DNA of 64,000 nt from Spirosoma foliorum (GTDB taxonomy: Bacteria > Bacteroidota > Bacteroidia > Cytophagales > Spirosomataceae). The notes beneath the pieces are model-generated. The model was not told where the DNA came from and did not search any database. It saw only the letters and a program-made list of their open reading frames with translations. Of this stretch, positions 26,689-34,983 are shown in pieces. The DNA is taken from positions 5,531,001-5,595,000 of the forward strand of contig NZ_CP059732.1 of assembly GCF_014117325.1 (NCBI RefSeq), given 5' to 3'. Every line of letters starts with the position of its first letter. The stretch's first letter is position 1. The translations under genes were made by a program, and so were the position numbers.

Positions 26689-27453
26689 TCAATTTGCTAA
26701 GCCAATCACAGCTAACATCCGTCCGGTTTGCCCGTGTTCGGCACGGTGTGAAAAGAAGTCGCTGTTATTCAGTACCGTCGAAAAAGGAGAAACGCCAATC
26801 TGTTCGACAGGAATGCCAAAGCCAGTGAGTTGATTGGCATTGGCTCGTTTTAAATCAATGTACCCTTTGCCTGTTTCAGCATCAACCCGTTTCAGTTCTG
26901 ACTCAAACTGTTCGGCTACCTCCGCTCCCACCTCAAACGAGCATTCATCAATGCACGTCCCGATGTACGCATAACAGTGTTCGGCAGAGGTTCCAAATTG
27001 TTGCTTCATTTGGTCAAGCGTTTTCGTTACAATGCTGCCAACGGTTCCGCGCCAACCCGCATGGATAGCCGCAACCGCCCGATGTTTCGAATCATAAATC
27101 AAAATCGGCACACAATCGGCAACGGTTACGCCAATCAACAAGCCGGGTTTATCTGTAATCAACGCATCGTACCCCTCGAAACGCCCAGCCTCAACAGTGT
27201 ACAAAATCTTCATCCCATGCACCTGATACGATGAAGCAAATGCGTGTGCTGGCGCACCAATCGCAGTAAAGAAACGGCGACGGTTCTCATCGACATTGGA
27301 CTGACTATCGTCTGTATTGATGCCTAAGTTAAGCGACGAAAAAGGAGCCGGACTAACTCCCCCGTGCCGGGTACTCTCGGCCGCAATGAGGCCTGGAAAT
27401 GGATCGAAAATGGCAGGACTTATATGGAGCGATGCAACGGTAAGCTCAGTCAT
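26689..27453 (-). CDS. pgeF: Peptidoglycan editing factor PgeF (laccase-domain protein)
   Basis: The 254-residue protein shows the multicopper-like PgeF pattern: ESTRHGGVS, LNLGINTDD, GVTVADCVPILIYD with the conserved Cys, and AAIHAGWRGTVG with the conserved His. In E. coli PgeF (YfiH) removes L-Ser wrongly built into peptidoglycan precursors; purine nucleoside phosphorylase activity is also reported for the family. The ATG at 27453 (MTELTVASLHISP) is favoured over 27489. rluD, a frequent neighbour, is not present. Confidence 0.9.
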   Translation of the reverse strand: MTELTVASLHISPAIFDPFPGLIAAESTRHGGVSPAPFSSLNLGINTDDSQSNVDENRRRFFTAIGAPAHAFASSYQVHGMKILYTVEAGRFEGYDALITDKPGLLIGVTVADCVPILIYDSKHRAVAAIHAGWRGTVGSIVTKTLDQMKQQFGTSAEHCYAYIGTCIDECSFEVGAEVAEQFESELKRVDAETGKGYIDLKRANANQLTGFGIPVEQIGVSPFSTVLNNSDFFSHRAEHGQTGRMLAVIGLAN

Positions 27454-27659
27454 CGTAATGCAGGAAATTGGCTCACCAAAGTTAACCATTATTACACGCT
27501 AATAAGCAGAACTGCCGCTCCTGTACTTTTTGCCACAGTTCAACCTAACCATTCCCTCAACCATCCTTGCTTTCTCACCATTCATCCCGTTATCCAACCA
27601 TTCCAGTAGTTTGCAATGCATAGTACCAGCTATAGCCTATACCTTTGACTCAACAAATC

Positions 27660-27715
27660 GGGAACAACCCCGCTAAACAGTAAGCAACAACCCTAAATAG
27701 TAGACAACAACCCTT
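27660..27715 (+). repeat. Three imperfect direct repeats before the 27732 gene
   Basis: ACAACCC occurs at about 27664, 27686 and 27707, each followed by TAAA/TTTAAA-like sequence, giving a period of about 21-22 bp, that is two helical turns. They lie between a -7 box (TACCTTTG at 27640-27647) and the start codon, in the 5' leader, so a protein or RNA-binding site is possible. Confidence 0.45.
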
Positions 27716-27731
27716 TAAACACATAACCAAC

Positions 27732-28130
27732 ATGAAAACGCTCATTAAATCAATCGCATTTGTTCTTACGCTCGGTATCGCTTCGTCAACAGTATCGTTG
27801 GCCGATGTTAATCCAGGTACACGTTCTGCAACGGCAGTAGCTTACAAAACAGGTATTTACTCAACGCCTTATGGCCAACTCAACATTGCCCTCGACAAAG
27901 AAAAAGGTGGGGCAGTTGATGTTCGCTTAAAAGGAACCGATGGCAAAGTGCTCTACAGCGAGCATGTCGGTAAAAACGAGCGCAACTACCGGGTGCGTCT
28001 TAATATGACCGAGTTGGCCGACGGCGTATATCAGGTAGAAGTGACCAATGGGGTAGAAACCACCATCCAGAACGTGACGATCTCAACCTCTCAGCCAATT
28101 ACCGCTAGCCGTACAGTTTCGATAAACTAG
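27732..28130 (+). CDS. Small secreted protein, 132 residues
   Basis: It has a signal peptide (about 1-25, ending SLADV). The mature part looks like one immunoglobulin-type beta sandwich: VDVRLKGTDGKVLYSEHVGK and LADGVYQVEVTNG resemble the C-terminal sorting or adhesion domains of Bacteroidetes secreted proteins, but here the domain stands alone. No function is recognised. It has its own promoter and a strong terminator, so it is a single-gene unit. Confidence 0.75.
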   Translation: MKTLIKSIAFVLTLGIASSTVSLADVNPGTRSATAVAYKTGIYSTPYGQLNIALDKEKGGAVDVRLKGTDGKVLYSEHVGKNERNYRVRLNMTELADGVYQVEVTNGVETTIQNVTISTSQPITASRTVSIN

Positions 28131-28152
28131 ATTTCATCATTCACTACCAATT

Positions 28153-28187
28153 AAAACCCTTGCTCAGCCAGACTGAGCGAGGGTTTT
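28153..28187 (+). terminator. Intrinsic terminator after the 132-residue secreted protein
   Basis: AAAACCCTTGCTCAG (28153-28167) pairs with CTGAGCGAGGGTTTT (28173-28187) with one G-T pair, closing on a 5-nt loop and ending in TTTT. Confidence 0.85.
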
Positions 28188-28315
28188 CTATGTTTAGGGA
28201 GGAAAATTCAGTCTGTCAATTGAGTTGAGATATTTATTCTATATTCAAGAAATTTTTGACCTTCATCGTGAAAACAATACACGATGGAAACTGCTTGCTA
28301 AGAAAGTATTTCAGA

Positions 28316-29980
28316 ATGCCACTCATGCTCAGTAATCAGCCCTTATCATCTACCCTTGCCTGGCCCGCTATTGCCTCCGACACAACTTTCTGGACAACGT
28401 TGGCGCAAACCTTGTTGCCACCCTATGTAAATACGTGTCGCTGGTTTGCCGGGAAGGCCCGTCAGCAGACTGGTTTTTCGATCCAGACAATTCACTCCCT
28501 CACGCTGCCTGATGGTGATCTGGCGTTCCTGCTAATTCTGGAGGCCAGCTATGCCGATGGTGTTCCAGAAAGCTACCTTCTACCGGTTTCATTGCTAAAC
28601 AAAACAGCCGCAGCAGCGCTGGCCGACGTACCCGAAAAAGGACGTATTGGCGACGTAACGATCGCTGGACAAACGGCCCTATTGATCGATGCGATTTACG
28701 ACGAGCGATTCCGACAGGTCTTATTTACAGCGATTTATCAGAATCAATCGTTTGCCCAGGCTAACGGCCAACTGACTTTTCACCGGGGCAAAGGCCTGGA
28801 AGAAGGCGACGACAACTTACCCTCGCGGGTACTGCCCGTCGATTCGAGCAACTCGGCTATGACATTCGGCGATAAATACTTCCTGAAACTCTACCGGAAA
28901 CTCTTCGAGGAAACAAACCCCGAGGTAGACATGGTGGCCTTTTTGACCGATGAGAGCAACTTTACGCACATTCCGGCTTTCGGTGGTAGCATTGTCTGGA
29001 AACGCCCCGCTAGTCCCGATGTAACGCTGGGCATGGTGCAACGCATGGTGCCTAACGATAAAGATTCCTGGATGCAGACTGGCGACTATCTGAATGATTT
29101 CCTGTACGGCGTTCCGCAACGCATGTTTGCCATTCGGGAAGATGTGTTTGATAAAGTTGAATTGCTGGGTAAGCGAACAGGCGAAATGCATTGTGCGCTG
29201 TACAAACCCGACCGCGACGACGTACCAACCGATCCCGCTTTTGCTCCCGAACCGTTTACCGACGAGTATCGCAGCTTCTTGATCAAACGTTTTGAAGACC
29301 TACTCGAACGACGCTATGCGCTACTGATTGACAATTACACCAAACTCGATCCGCTGGCGCAGCGTTTGGCCTGGGTGTTTATGGAAGCCAAAGAAATGAT
29401 CGAAACATTCATTGCCGATTTCCGAACCCGCCCACTCGACTCACTTCGTATTCGAATTCACGGCGATTATCACCTTGGTCAAGTACTGGCAACAGCCACC
29501 GATTTCGTAGTGATCGATTTCGAAGGGGAACCCGAAAGCACCATTACCGAACGCAAGATCAAGCACTCGCCCCTCAAGGATGTGGCGGGTATGATTCGGT
29601 CGTATCATTATGCGGTATCCGCTAAACTGTTCAACTCAACCGAAACCGATAACCTCGATCCTGATCATTTGCAGCGGGTATCCGATCGCTGGTTTTATTT
29701 GATTCGGGACACATTTCTGGACGCCTATCTGGATGTGTTTGGAGCACCGCACCCACTCTTTAAAAACAACAGCGAAATCAACTTTTTACTCCTGATTTAC
29801 CTGCTCGAAAAAGCGGTGTATGAATTGGGGTATGAAATCAGCTACCGGCCAGCCTGGGTAAAAATTCCACTTAAAGGCATCATCGATGTTGTTCGCGAAA
29901 TCGAAAAAATTCGCCTGAGTGATGGAAACTCTGTACCCGACGTACCGATGTTACAAACGGGCTTGTTGCAAGTAAAATAG
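28316..29980 (+). CDS. mak: Maltokinase (trehalose synthase-associated kinase)
   Basis: The 554-residue protein has an N-terminal cap (CRWFAGKARQQ is the maltokinase signature) and an aminoglycoside-phosphotransferase-like kinase domain with FGDKYFLKLYRKL (ATP Lys) and catalytic HGDYHLGQVL at H382-D384, then VVIDFEGEP with the metal Asp. It phosphorylates maltose to maltose-1-phosphate, the donor for GlgE. glgB follows in the same direction, but treS and glgE, its usual neighbours, are not in the window. ATG 28316 (MPLMLSNQP) is preferred over the TTG at 28256, which would add an untypical leader; ATG 28325 is an alternative. Confidence 0.9.
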   Translation: MPLMLSNQPLSSTLAWPAIASDTTFWTTLAQTLLPPYVNTCRWFAGKARQQTGFSIQTIHSLTLPDGDLAFLLILEASYADGVPESYLLPVSLLNKTAAAALADVPEKGRIGDVTIAGQTALLIDAIYDERFRQVLFTAIYQNQSFAQANGQLTFHRGKGLEEGDDNLPSRVLPVDSSNSAMTFGDKYFLKLYRKLFEETNPEVDMVAFLTDESNFTHIPAFGGSIVWKRPASPDVTLGMVQRMVPNDKDSWMQTGDYLNDFLYGVPQRMFAIREDVFDKVELLGKRTGEMHCALYKPDRDDVPTDPAFAPEPFTDEYRSFLIKRFEDLLERRYALLIDNYTKLDPLAQRLAWVFMEAKEMIETFIADFRTRPLDSLRIRIHGDYHLGQVLATATDFVVIDFEGEPESTITERKIKHSPLKDVAGMIRSYHYAVSAKLFNSTETDNLDPDHLQRVSDRWFYLIRDTFLDAYLDVFGAPHPLFKNNSEINFLLLIYLLEKAVYELGYEISYRPAWVKIPLKGIIDVVREIEKIRLSDGNSVPDVPMLQTGLLQVK

Positions 29981-30030
29981 GGACGTGTCCGTTATAAAAC
30001 CGTCAGGAACATCATTTTAGCAAAAAACGT

Positions 30031-30038
30031 TACATTTG
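30031..30038 (+). promoter_or_regulatory. -7 box of the 66-residue/DUF6169 cassette
   Basis: TACATTTG matches TAnnTTTG 21 bp before the ATG at 30059, so the cassette can be transcribed separately from mak. Confidence 0.45.
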
Positions 30039-30058
30039 GCATATAGACAGGAAACGCC

Positions 30059-30259
30059 ATGAATACTGAAACGCTTACTCCCGACGAACAGGCCCGTGCA
30101 CAATACCGGCTGGAATTCGCCCGCGCCTGGATGGCCCGGAAGCGACAGGAGCAGCAGGAAATGATTGAGGAAGCGAAAACTGACCCAATGATTATAGCTG
30201 CATTTGACGAACTAAAACGACGCAATATTGAACGTGGAACAACCATTATCGAGTTATAA
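30059..30259 (+). CDS. Small charged helical protein, 66 residues
   Basis: The protein is rich in Arg, Glu and Gln (ARAWMARKRQEQQEMIEEAK, then IAAFDELKRRNIERG) and should be mostly alpha-helical, perhaps a coiled coil. It has no signal or membrane segment. Its 3' end overlaps the next gene by up to 32 bp in another frame, so the two are translationally coupled. No family is recognised; its size, charge and coupling are compatible with an antitoxin or a small adaptor, which is only inference. Confidence 0.7.
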   Translation: MNTETLTPDEQARAQYRLEFARAWMARKRQEQQEMIEEAKTDPMIIAAFDELKRRNIERGTTIIEL

Positions 30260-30734
30260 TTTTACGTTTATTGGTGGCCCAAAATCAATTTACATTTTTG
30301 AAACTCGATTTGGTGCAGAGTACGAAATAAAATTCAAGCCCAGTGGCTATTTAGTTGATAATCCAGCCTTTGAAGATTTTGCCTTTGAAATGGTTATCGT
30401 ACTGACTGCAAATCCATATACCCCCAGGCTACCGCCGGTTGATGCACTTATGTCGGCGACGATTCGAGCAATCGTTGCCGATTTTTTTAAGACTCATGAA
30501 CGGGTAGTCATTTACATCTGCGACGACTCCGACTCTAAAGCTGATTCTTGCCGGAAGCTGTTCGACCGTTGGTTCGGGCGATATAAAAAAGAAATATTTG
30601 TCAAACTTAACGTACCACTTGGCGTCGACGAAGATGGTATGGCTTATTCGGTTGAGCTAATATCCCGGTTTGACAATCCGCACTTCATGGCTATTTACGA
30701 GTCGTTCAAACGAACTGTCTCCGGCGAAAAATAA
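30228..30734 (+). CDS. DUF6169 family protein
   Basis: The 168-residue protein matches, from recall, the DUF6169 pattern: YNFTFIGGPKSIYIFETRFG at the start, AFEMVIVLTAN, IVADFFKTHERVVIYICDDSDS and CRKLFDRWFG. The function of the family is unknown. Start choice is unsettled: TTG at 30228 or GTG at 30234 both lie inside the upstream gene, with no ATG near the conserved start. That implies translational coupling to the 66-residue protein. No membrane or signal segment is seen. It ends 84 bp before glgB. Confidence 0.8.
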   Translation: MNVEQPLSSYNFTFIGGPKSIYIFETRFGAEYEIKFKPSGYLVDNPAFEDFAFEMVIVLTANPYTPRLPPVDALMSATIRAIVADFFKTHERVVIYICDDSDSKADSCRKLFDRWFGRYKKEIFVKLNVPLGVDEDGMAYSVELISRFDNPHFMAIYESFKRTVSGEK

Positions 30735-30817
30735 TAGCCTCGTTAACCGTCCCGCTTTTTTTTTTAACTTTCCGACTCCGATTACGTTCTACAATGAGCG
30801 TATTACCCTTTTAACCT

Positions 30818-32833
30818 ATGGCAAAACGAAAACCGACTACGCCCCCGGCACAAGCCGACTCGTCGATACAACCCACCTTACCTGAACCAGCTATTAGCCA
30901 GGCAGCTCCGGCCGAAGTGCCAGCACAGAACGACGGCCCTTATTCTCGATTTACCGATTTCGATATTCATTTGTTTCGGGCCGGAAAGCACCAGCGGCTT
31001 TACGAAAAATTTGGCTCGCATACCGTCGAATACAATGGTGTTGTAGGGACCTACTTCGCCGTATGGGCTCCTTCGGCACGTTATGTGGCTGTTATTGGTA
31101 ATTTCAATGGCTGGGATAAAGGCAGTCATCCCTTAAATGTTCGATGGGATTCGTCAGGCATTTGGGAGGGATTCATTCCCCATATTGGCCGGGGCGAAAC
31201 CTATAAATATTTTATTGTTCACGAAAGTGGCCGTGAACTGGAAAAAGGCGATCCATACGCCCATTGGTGGGAAGTTCCGCCCAAAACCGCTTCGGTCGTT
31301 TGGGATACCTACTACGAATGGAACGACCAGGATTGGATGGCTAATCGTCATGCTAAAAATTCGCTCAACGCGCCTATTTCAGTGTATGAGATGCACATGG
31401 CCTCCTGGCGACGTGATCCAGGTAACCCTGAGCGAGAGTTGAGCTATGGCGAAATTGCCGACGCGCTGGTGCCATACTTACAGGATATGGGCTTTACGCA
31501 CGTTGAGTTCATGCCGGTAATGCAATACCCTTATGCTCCTTCGTGGGGGTACCAGATTACAGGTTATTTTGCGCCGAGTAGCCGATTTGGTACACCGCAG
31601 GAGTTTATGCAACTCGTTGATCGGCTGCACCAGGCAGGCATTGGCGTGCTGTTGGACTGGGTTCCCTCCCACTTCCCAGGTGATGCCCACGGCTTATACG
31701 AGTTCGATGGCTCGCATTTGTACGAACATCCCGACATGCGGAAAGGCTATCATCCCGACTGGAAAAGCTACGTTTTCAACTACGGTCGACCTGAGGTTCG
31801 TTCGTTTTTGTTGAGTAACGCCCTGTTCTGGCTCGATCGTTGCCATGCTGATGGACTCCGCGTTGATGCAGTTGCGTCGATGCTCTATCTGGATTACTCC
31901 CGAAATGCGGGCGAATGGGAGCCTAATATTTTTGGTGGTCGAGAGAACCTGGATACGATCTCGCTGTTCAAGGAAATTAACGAAGCCATTTACAAAGAAT
32001 ACCCAGATACCCAGACGATTGCCGAAGAATCGACCGCCTTCCCCGGTGTATCGAGACCCGTTTATACGGGAGGCTTAGGCTTTGGCATGAAATGGATGAT
32101 GGGGTGGATGAATGACACTCTTCGGTATTTCGAGCGCGATCCAGCTTTCCGCAAGTTCCACCAGGACGAACTAACCTTCAGTACGATTTATGCCTTTACC
32201 GAAAACTTCATGCTGCCTCTTTCGCACGATGAAGTGGTATATGGTAAACAATCGCTGGTGGGTAAAATGCCGGGCGATGAGTGGCAACGCTTTGCTAACC
32301 TGAGGTTATTGTTTGCGTATATGTTTACGCACTCAGGCACCAAACTGCTGTTTATGGGCGGTGAATTTGGACAAACGTCTGAGTGGAAATTCGACAACAG
32401 TCTCGACTGGCATTTGCTGAATTACGGTCCGCACAAAGGCATGGCGGCTTGTGTAAAAGCCCTCAATAACCTCTATAAATCCGAACCGGCCTTATACGAA
32501 CGGAATTTCACGGCAGACGGCTTTGAATGGATTGATACGACAGACCGTGAAAATACGGTTGTTACGTATTGCCGCAAAGGCAACAATCCCGACGACTTCT
32601 TACTGATTATCCTGAATATGACCCCGATCCCACGAACCAATTATCGTATTGGTGTGCCTTTGGCCGGGACTTATAAGGAAGTCTTTAACAGCGATGCAAC
32701 CGATTTTTATGGAAGTGGAGTGGGCAATACGTCACCGCTTGCCAGCGAAGGAGAAACGTGGCACGGTCGTCCTCAATCGCTTCAGATTAATGTGCCTCCA
32801 TTAGGCGCGGTCGTTCTGAAGTTAATTAATTAG
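30818..32833 (+). CDS. glgB: 1,4-alpha-glucan branching enzyme
   Basis: The 671-residue enzyme opens with about 40 Pro/Ala-rich residues not usual in the family, then a CBM48 domain (about 60-165: GTYFAVWAPSARYVAVIGNFNGW), a GH13 barrel with the nucleophile D350 (GLRVDAVASM), the acid/base E403 (IAEESTAFPG), and LSHDEVVYGK, and a C-terminal beta domain. It makes alpha-1,6 branches in glycogen or the GlgE glucan. mak upstream on the same strand fits this pathway. An inverted repeat overlaps the stop codon. Confidence 0.95.
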   Translation: MAKRKPTTPPAQADSSIQPTLPEPAISQAAPAEVPAQNDGPYSRFTDFDIHLFRAGKHQRLYEKFGSHTVEYNGVVGTYFAVWAPSARYVAVIGNFNGWDKGSHPLNVRWDSSGIWEGFIPHIGRGETYKYFIVHESGRELEKGDPYAHWWEVPPKTASVVWDTYYEWNDQDWMANRHAKNSLNAPISVYEMHMASWRRDPGNPERELSYGEIADALVPYLQDMGFTHVEFMPVMQYPYAPSWGYQITGYFAPSSRFGTPQEFMQLVDRLHQAGIGVLLDWVPSHFPGDAHGLYEFDGSHLYEHPDMRKGYHPDWKSYVFNYGRPEVRSFLLSNALFWLDRCHADGLRVDAVASMLYLDYSRNAGEWEPNIFGGRENLDTISLFKEINEAIYKEYPDTQTIAEESTAFPGVSRPVYTGGLGFGMKWMMGWMNDTLRYFERDPAFRKFHQDELTFSTIYAFTENFMLPLSHDEVVYGKQSLVGKMPGDEWQRFANLRLLFAYMFTHSGTKLLFMGGEFGQTSEWKFDNSLDWHLLNYGPHKGMAACVKALNNLYKSEPALYERNFTADGFEWIDTTDRENTVVTYCRKGNNPDDFLLIILNMTPIPRTNYRIGVPLAGTYKEVFNSDATDFYGSGVGNTSPLASEGETWHGRPQSLQINVPPLGAVVLKLIN

Positions 32834-32917
32834 TGATTGAGTGATTGAGTGATTGAGTGAATAAAGCTAACGCGTGGTAATCACTCAATCACTCAATCAT
32901 TCAATCACTAATTAATT
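32824..32917. terminator. Inverted repeat with 7/8-bp units overlapping both convergent stop codons
   Basis: 37-bp arms (32824-32860, 32881-32917) with one mismatch and a 20-bp loop. The arms contain tandem GATTGAGT-type units with a period of 7-8 bp. The left arm includes the glgB stop and the right arm touches the stop of the alpha-E gene, so the palindrome extends into both coding ends. Confidence 0.85.
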
Positions 32918-33878
32918 AAACCTCTATCGGTTTCAGATCGAAATAGGTTTCGAAAACAGCTACAGCCGCGTCGTTGGTGCGGGTCTGAAAATTATCAAGG
33001 TATTGATGCAGACCTGCTTTAAAGATGTCAGCTGTTTCAGTGAATTCAATCTCCGTGCGAAGTTTGGAAAGTGTTCGTTCGGCTGAATTCCCAAATCCTC
33101 CCGTAATGTTGTTGCCAGAAATCTCATAAAGCGACAACTCAGCCTGCCGGATACAATGGGCAACCGCACGCGGAAACATCTTGTCCAGAATCAGGAATTC
33201 CACAATGCTGGCGGGCGTCAGCGAACGATACTGCTGGCGGTGCATATTATACGCACTAACTGACTTCAACACAGCCGACCAAATCATCAGATCGATGGTT
33301 GACCCTACCAATTCTACTTCAGGAAGCAGGGTAAAATATTTCACATCCAGAAAGCGCGATGTTTTATCAGCACGTTCCAGAAAACGACCTAATCGTCCAA
33401 AATGCCAGGCTTCGTTGCGCGTAATGGTCGCATCGATAATGCCGTAAAAAAGCTGGATGCTGTTTCGAATTTCTGTGAAAAAATTTTGCGTCTGAATTTC
33501 ACCCCATTGCTGCTTCGGCGAAGTGTCGCGCACCATTAGGTAAAATTGATTCAGGTGCTCCCACATCTCTTTCGAAATCACTTCGCGAATGGTCCGGGCA
33601 TTCTCCCGCGCGTAGCTCAAACACGACACAATCGAGTTCGGATTCCGCTTATCGAAGGTCATAAACTGAATCACATTTTCCCGGGTAGGGAGCTTGTAGA
33701 ACTCTTTAAAGAGGTCATTATCAGCCGTTGCAATCAACAAGGGTTCCCACTGCTGATCAACATTGGGCGGTAAATCGAGGGCCAGATTAAAATTCACACT
33801 CATGAAACGGGCATAATTTTCAGCCCGCTCAATGTAGCGATGCATCCAGTAAACAGAATTGGCAACGCGGCTCAGCAT
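32916..33878 (-). CDS. Alpha-E domain protein (DUF403)
   Basis: The 320-residue, mostly helical protein begins MLSRVANSVYWMHRYIERAENYARF, the signature of the alpha-E domain, and contains NAFxxSIQLFYG-like RNSIQLFYGIIDATITRNEAWHFGRLGRFLERADKTSRFLD. In other genomes it accompanies a circularly permuted ATP-grasp protein and a transglutaminase-like protease, suggesting a peptide-ligation system. Neither partner is in the window. The ATG at 33878 is chosen because the longer frame to 33980 adds a hydrophobic leader absent from the family. Confidence 0.88.
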   Translation of the reverse strand: MLSRVANSVYWMHRYIERAENYARFMSVNFNLALDLPPNVDQQWEPLLIATADNDLFKEFYKLPTRENVIQFMTFDKRNPNSIVSCLSYARENARTIREVISKEMWEHLNQFYLMVRDTSPKQQWGEIQTQNFFTEIRNSIQLFYGIIDATITRNEAWHFGRLGRFLERADKTSRFLDVKYFTLLPEVELVGSTIDLMIWSAVLKSVSAYNMHRQQYRSLTPASIVEFLILDKMFPRAVAHCIRQAELSLYEISGNNITGGFGNSAERTLSKLRTEIEFTETADIFKAGLHQYLDNFQTRTNDAAVAVFETYFDLKPIEV

Positions 33879-34077
33879 AACGTATAAAGTTGGGATAAAA
33901 CGGTGGATGACCAACAAAAATAGGGATTTGTGCTGGTTCAACAAGACAATAAAACCAATTATAACCTGTTCACAAAACAATCGTCTATTTAAAAGTCTCT
34001 CATAGTTTTCGGCATATACCAGTTAGAACGGCTAACAAAATCAATCAAAAGCTAAGCACGCGGTTAGAAAACCAGGC

Positions 34078-34108
34078 TTTATTCCTTATAGTGTGAAGTA
34101 TATCTTTA
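34078..34108 (+). promoter_or_regulatory. Possible promoter of the NIPSNAP gene
   Basis: TTTA, a 19-bp spacer, and TATCTTTA (34101-34108) approximate the Bacteroidetes promoter; the last base of the -7 box deviates. Confidence 0.35.
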
Positions 34109-34128
34109 CTCCCAAGTTACGCAACTAT

Positions 34129-34929
34129 ATGACCTGTAAATTGTATTCACTACTCACTCTTGGTCTGCTCCTGAGTACGGCCACTTTTGCTATGCCTAAG
34201 CCGAGTCCAGCTAAGTCGGAACAGTCTGGTACTGCCCCAAGTACTAAATTCTATGAAGTTCGAATCTATCATCCAACGCCGGGTAAATATGCCGAAATTG
34301 TGGATCGATTCCGGCAGTATACGACAAAGATTTTCGAGAAACACGGCATGGAAAATATCGGTTACTGGACTCCTACCGATACAACCAACAAAGAGTTAAT
34401 CTACATTCTGGCTTACCCCAGCCGGGAAGCTCGTGATGCGTCCTGGAAGGCGTTTGGCAGCGACCCCGAGTGGAAAGCAGTTGTGGCCAAAACAGAAGCT
34501 AACGGCAAACTGGTTGATCATGTCGATCAGATTTTCATGACCGAGTCAGACATTTCGCCCAAAATTAAAGTAGGTCAGAAATCGCCCGCCCGCACCTTCG
34601 AGCTGCGTACCTATACGCCTACTCCCGGCAAACTGGATAACTTGCTGGCGCGTTTCCGTGATCATACCATCAAGCTATTTAGCAAACATGGCATGACGCA
34701 CATTGGCTACTGGATCACACAGGAAAAAGACCCCAATGCACAGCCTAAACTGGTTTACATTCTGGCTCACCCCAGCGAAGCTGAAGGCAAAGCGCATTTC
34801 GAAGAATTCCGCAAAGATCCGAAGTGGGTTGCCGTCAAAGAAGAATCGGAAAAAAATGCAGGCGGATCGCTAACAACCAAAGTAGAGTCGGTCTATATGG
34901 TACCAACGGATTACTCGCCTATTAAATAA
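34129..34929 (+). CDS. Secreted protein with two NIPSNAP domains
   Basis: The 266-residue protein starts with a signal peptide (MTCKLYSLLTLGLLLSTATFA). Two NIPSNAP (ferredoxin-like) domains follow: one with KFYEVRIYHPTPGKYAEI...KHGMENIGYW and one with RTFELRTYTPTPGKLDNL...KHGMTHIGYW, showing an internal duplication. The catalytic role of bacterial NIPSNAPs is not established. It is followed after 54 bp by an oxidoreductase gene on the same strand, likely co-transcribed. ATG 34129 is chosen over GTG 34093 because it starts the signal peptide. Confidence 0.85.
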   Translation: MTCKLYSLLTLGLLLSTATFAMPKPSPAKSEQSGTAPSTKFYEVRIYHPTPGKYAEIVDRFRQYTTKIFEKHGMENIGYWTPTDTTNKELIYILAYPSREARDASWKAFGSDPEWKAVVAKTEANGKLVDHVDQIFMTESDISPKIKVGQKSPARTFELRTYTPTPGKLDNLLARFRDHTIKLFSKHGMTHIGYWITQEKDPNAQPKLVYILAHPSEAEGKAHFEEFRKDPKWVAVKEESEKNAGGSLTTKVESVYMVPTDYSPIK

Positions 34930-34983
34930 CTCCGGCAAACAACCTCTTTCATCAATCGGTTTCTGACGTAAACAACCAACGTT

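Noticed and set aside
27660..27715. Possible CRISPR array
   Set aside because: Only three short, imperfect repeats of ACAACCC type without true spacers and no cas genes; kept as leader repeats.
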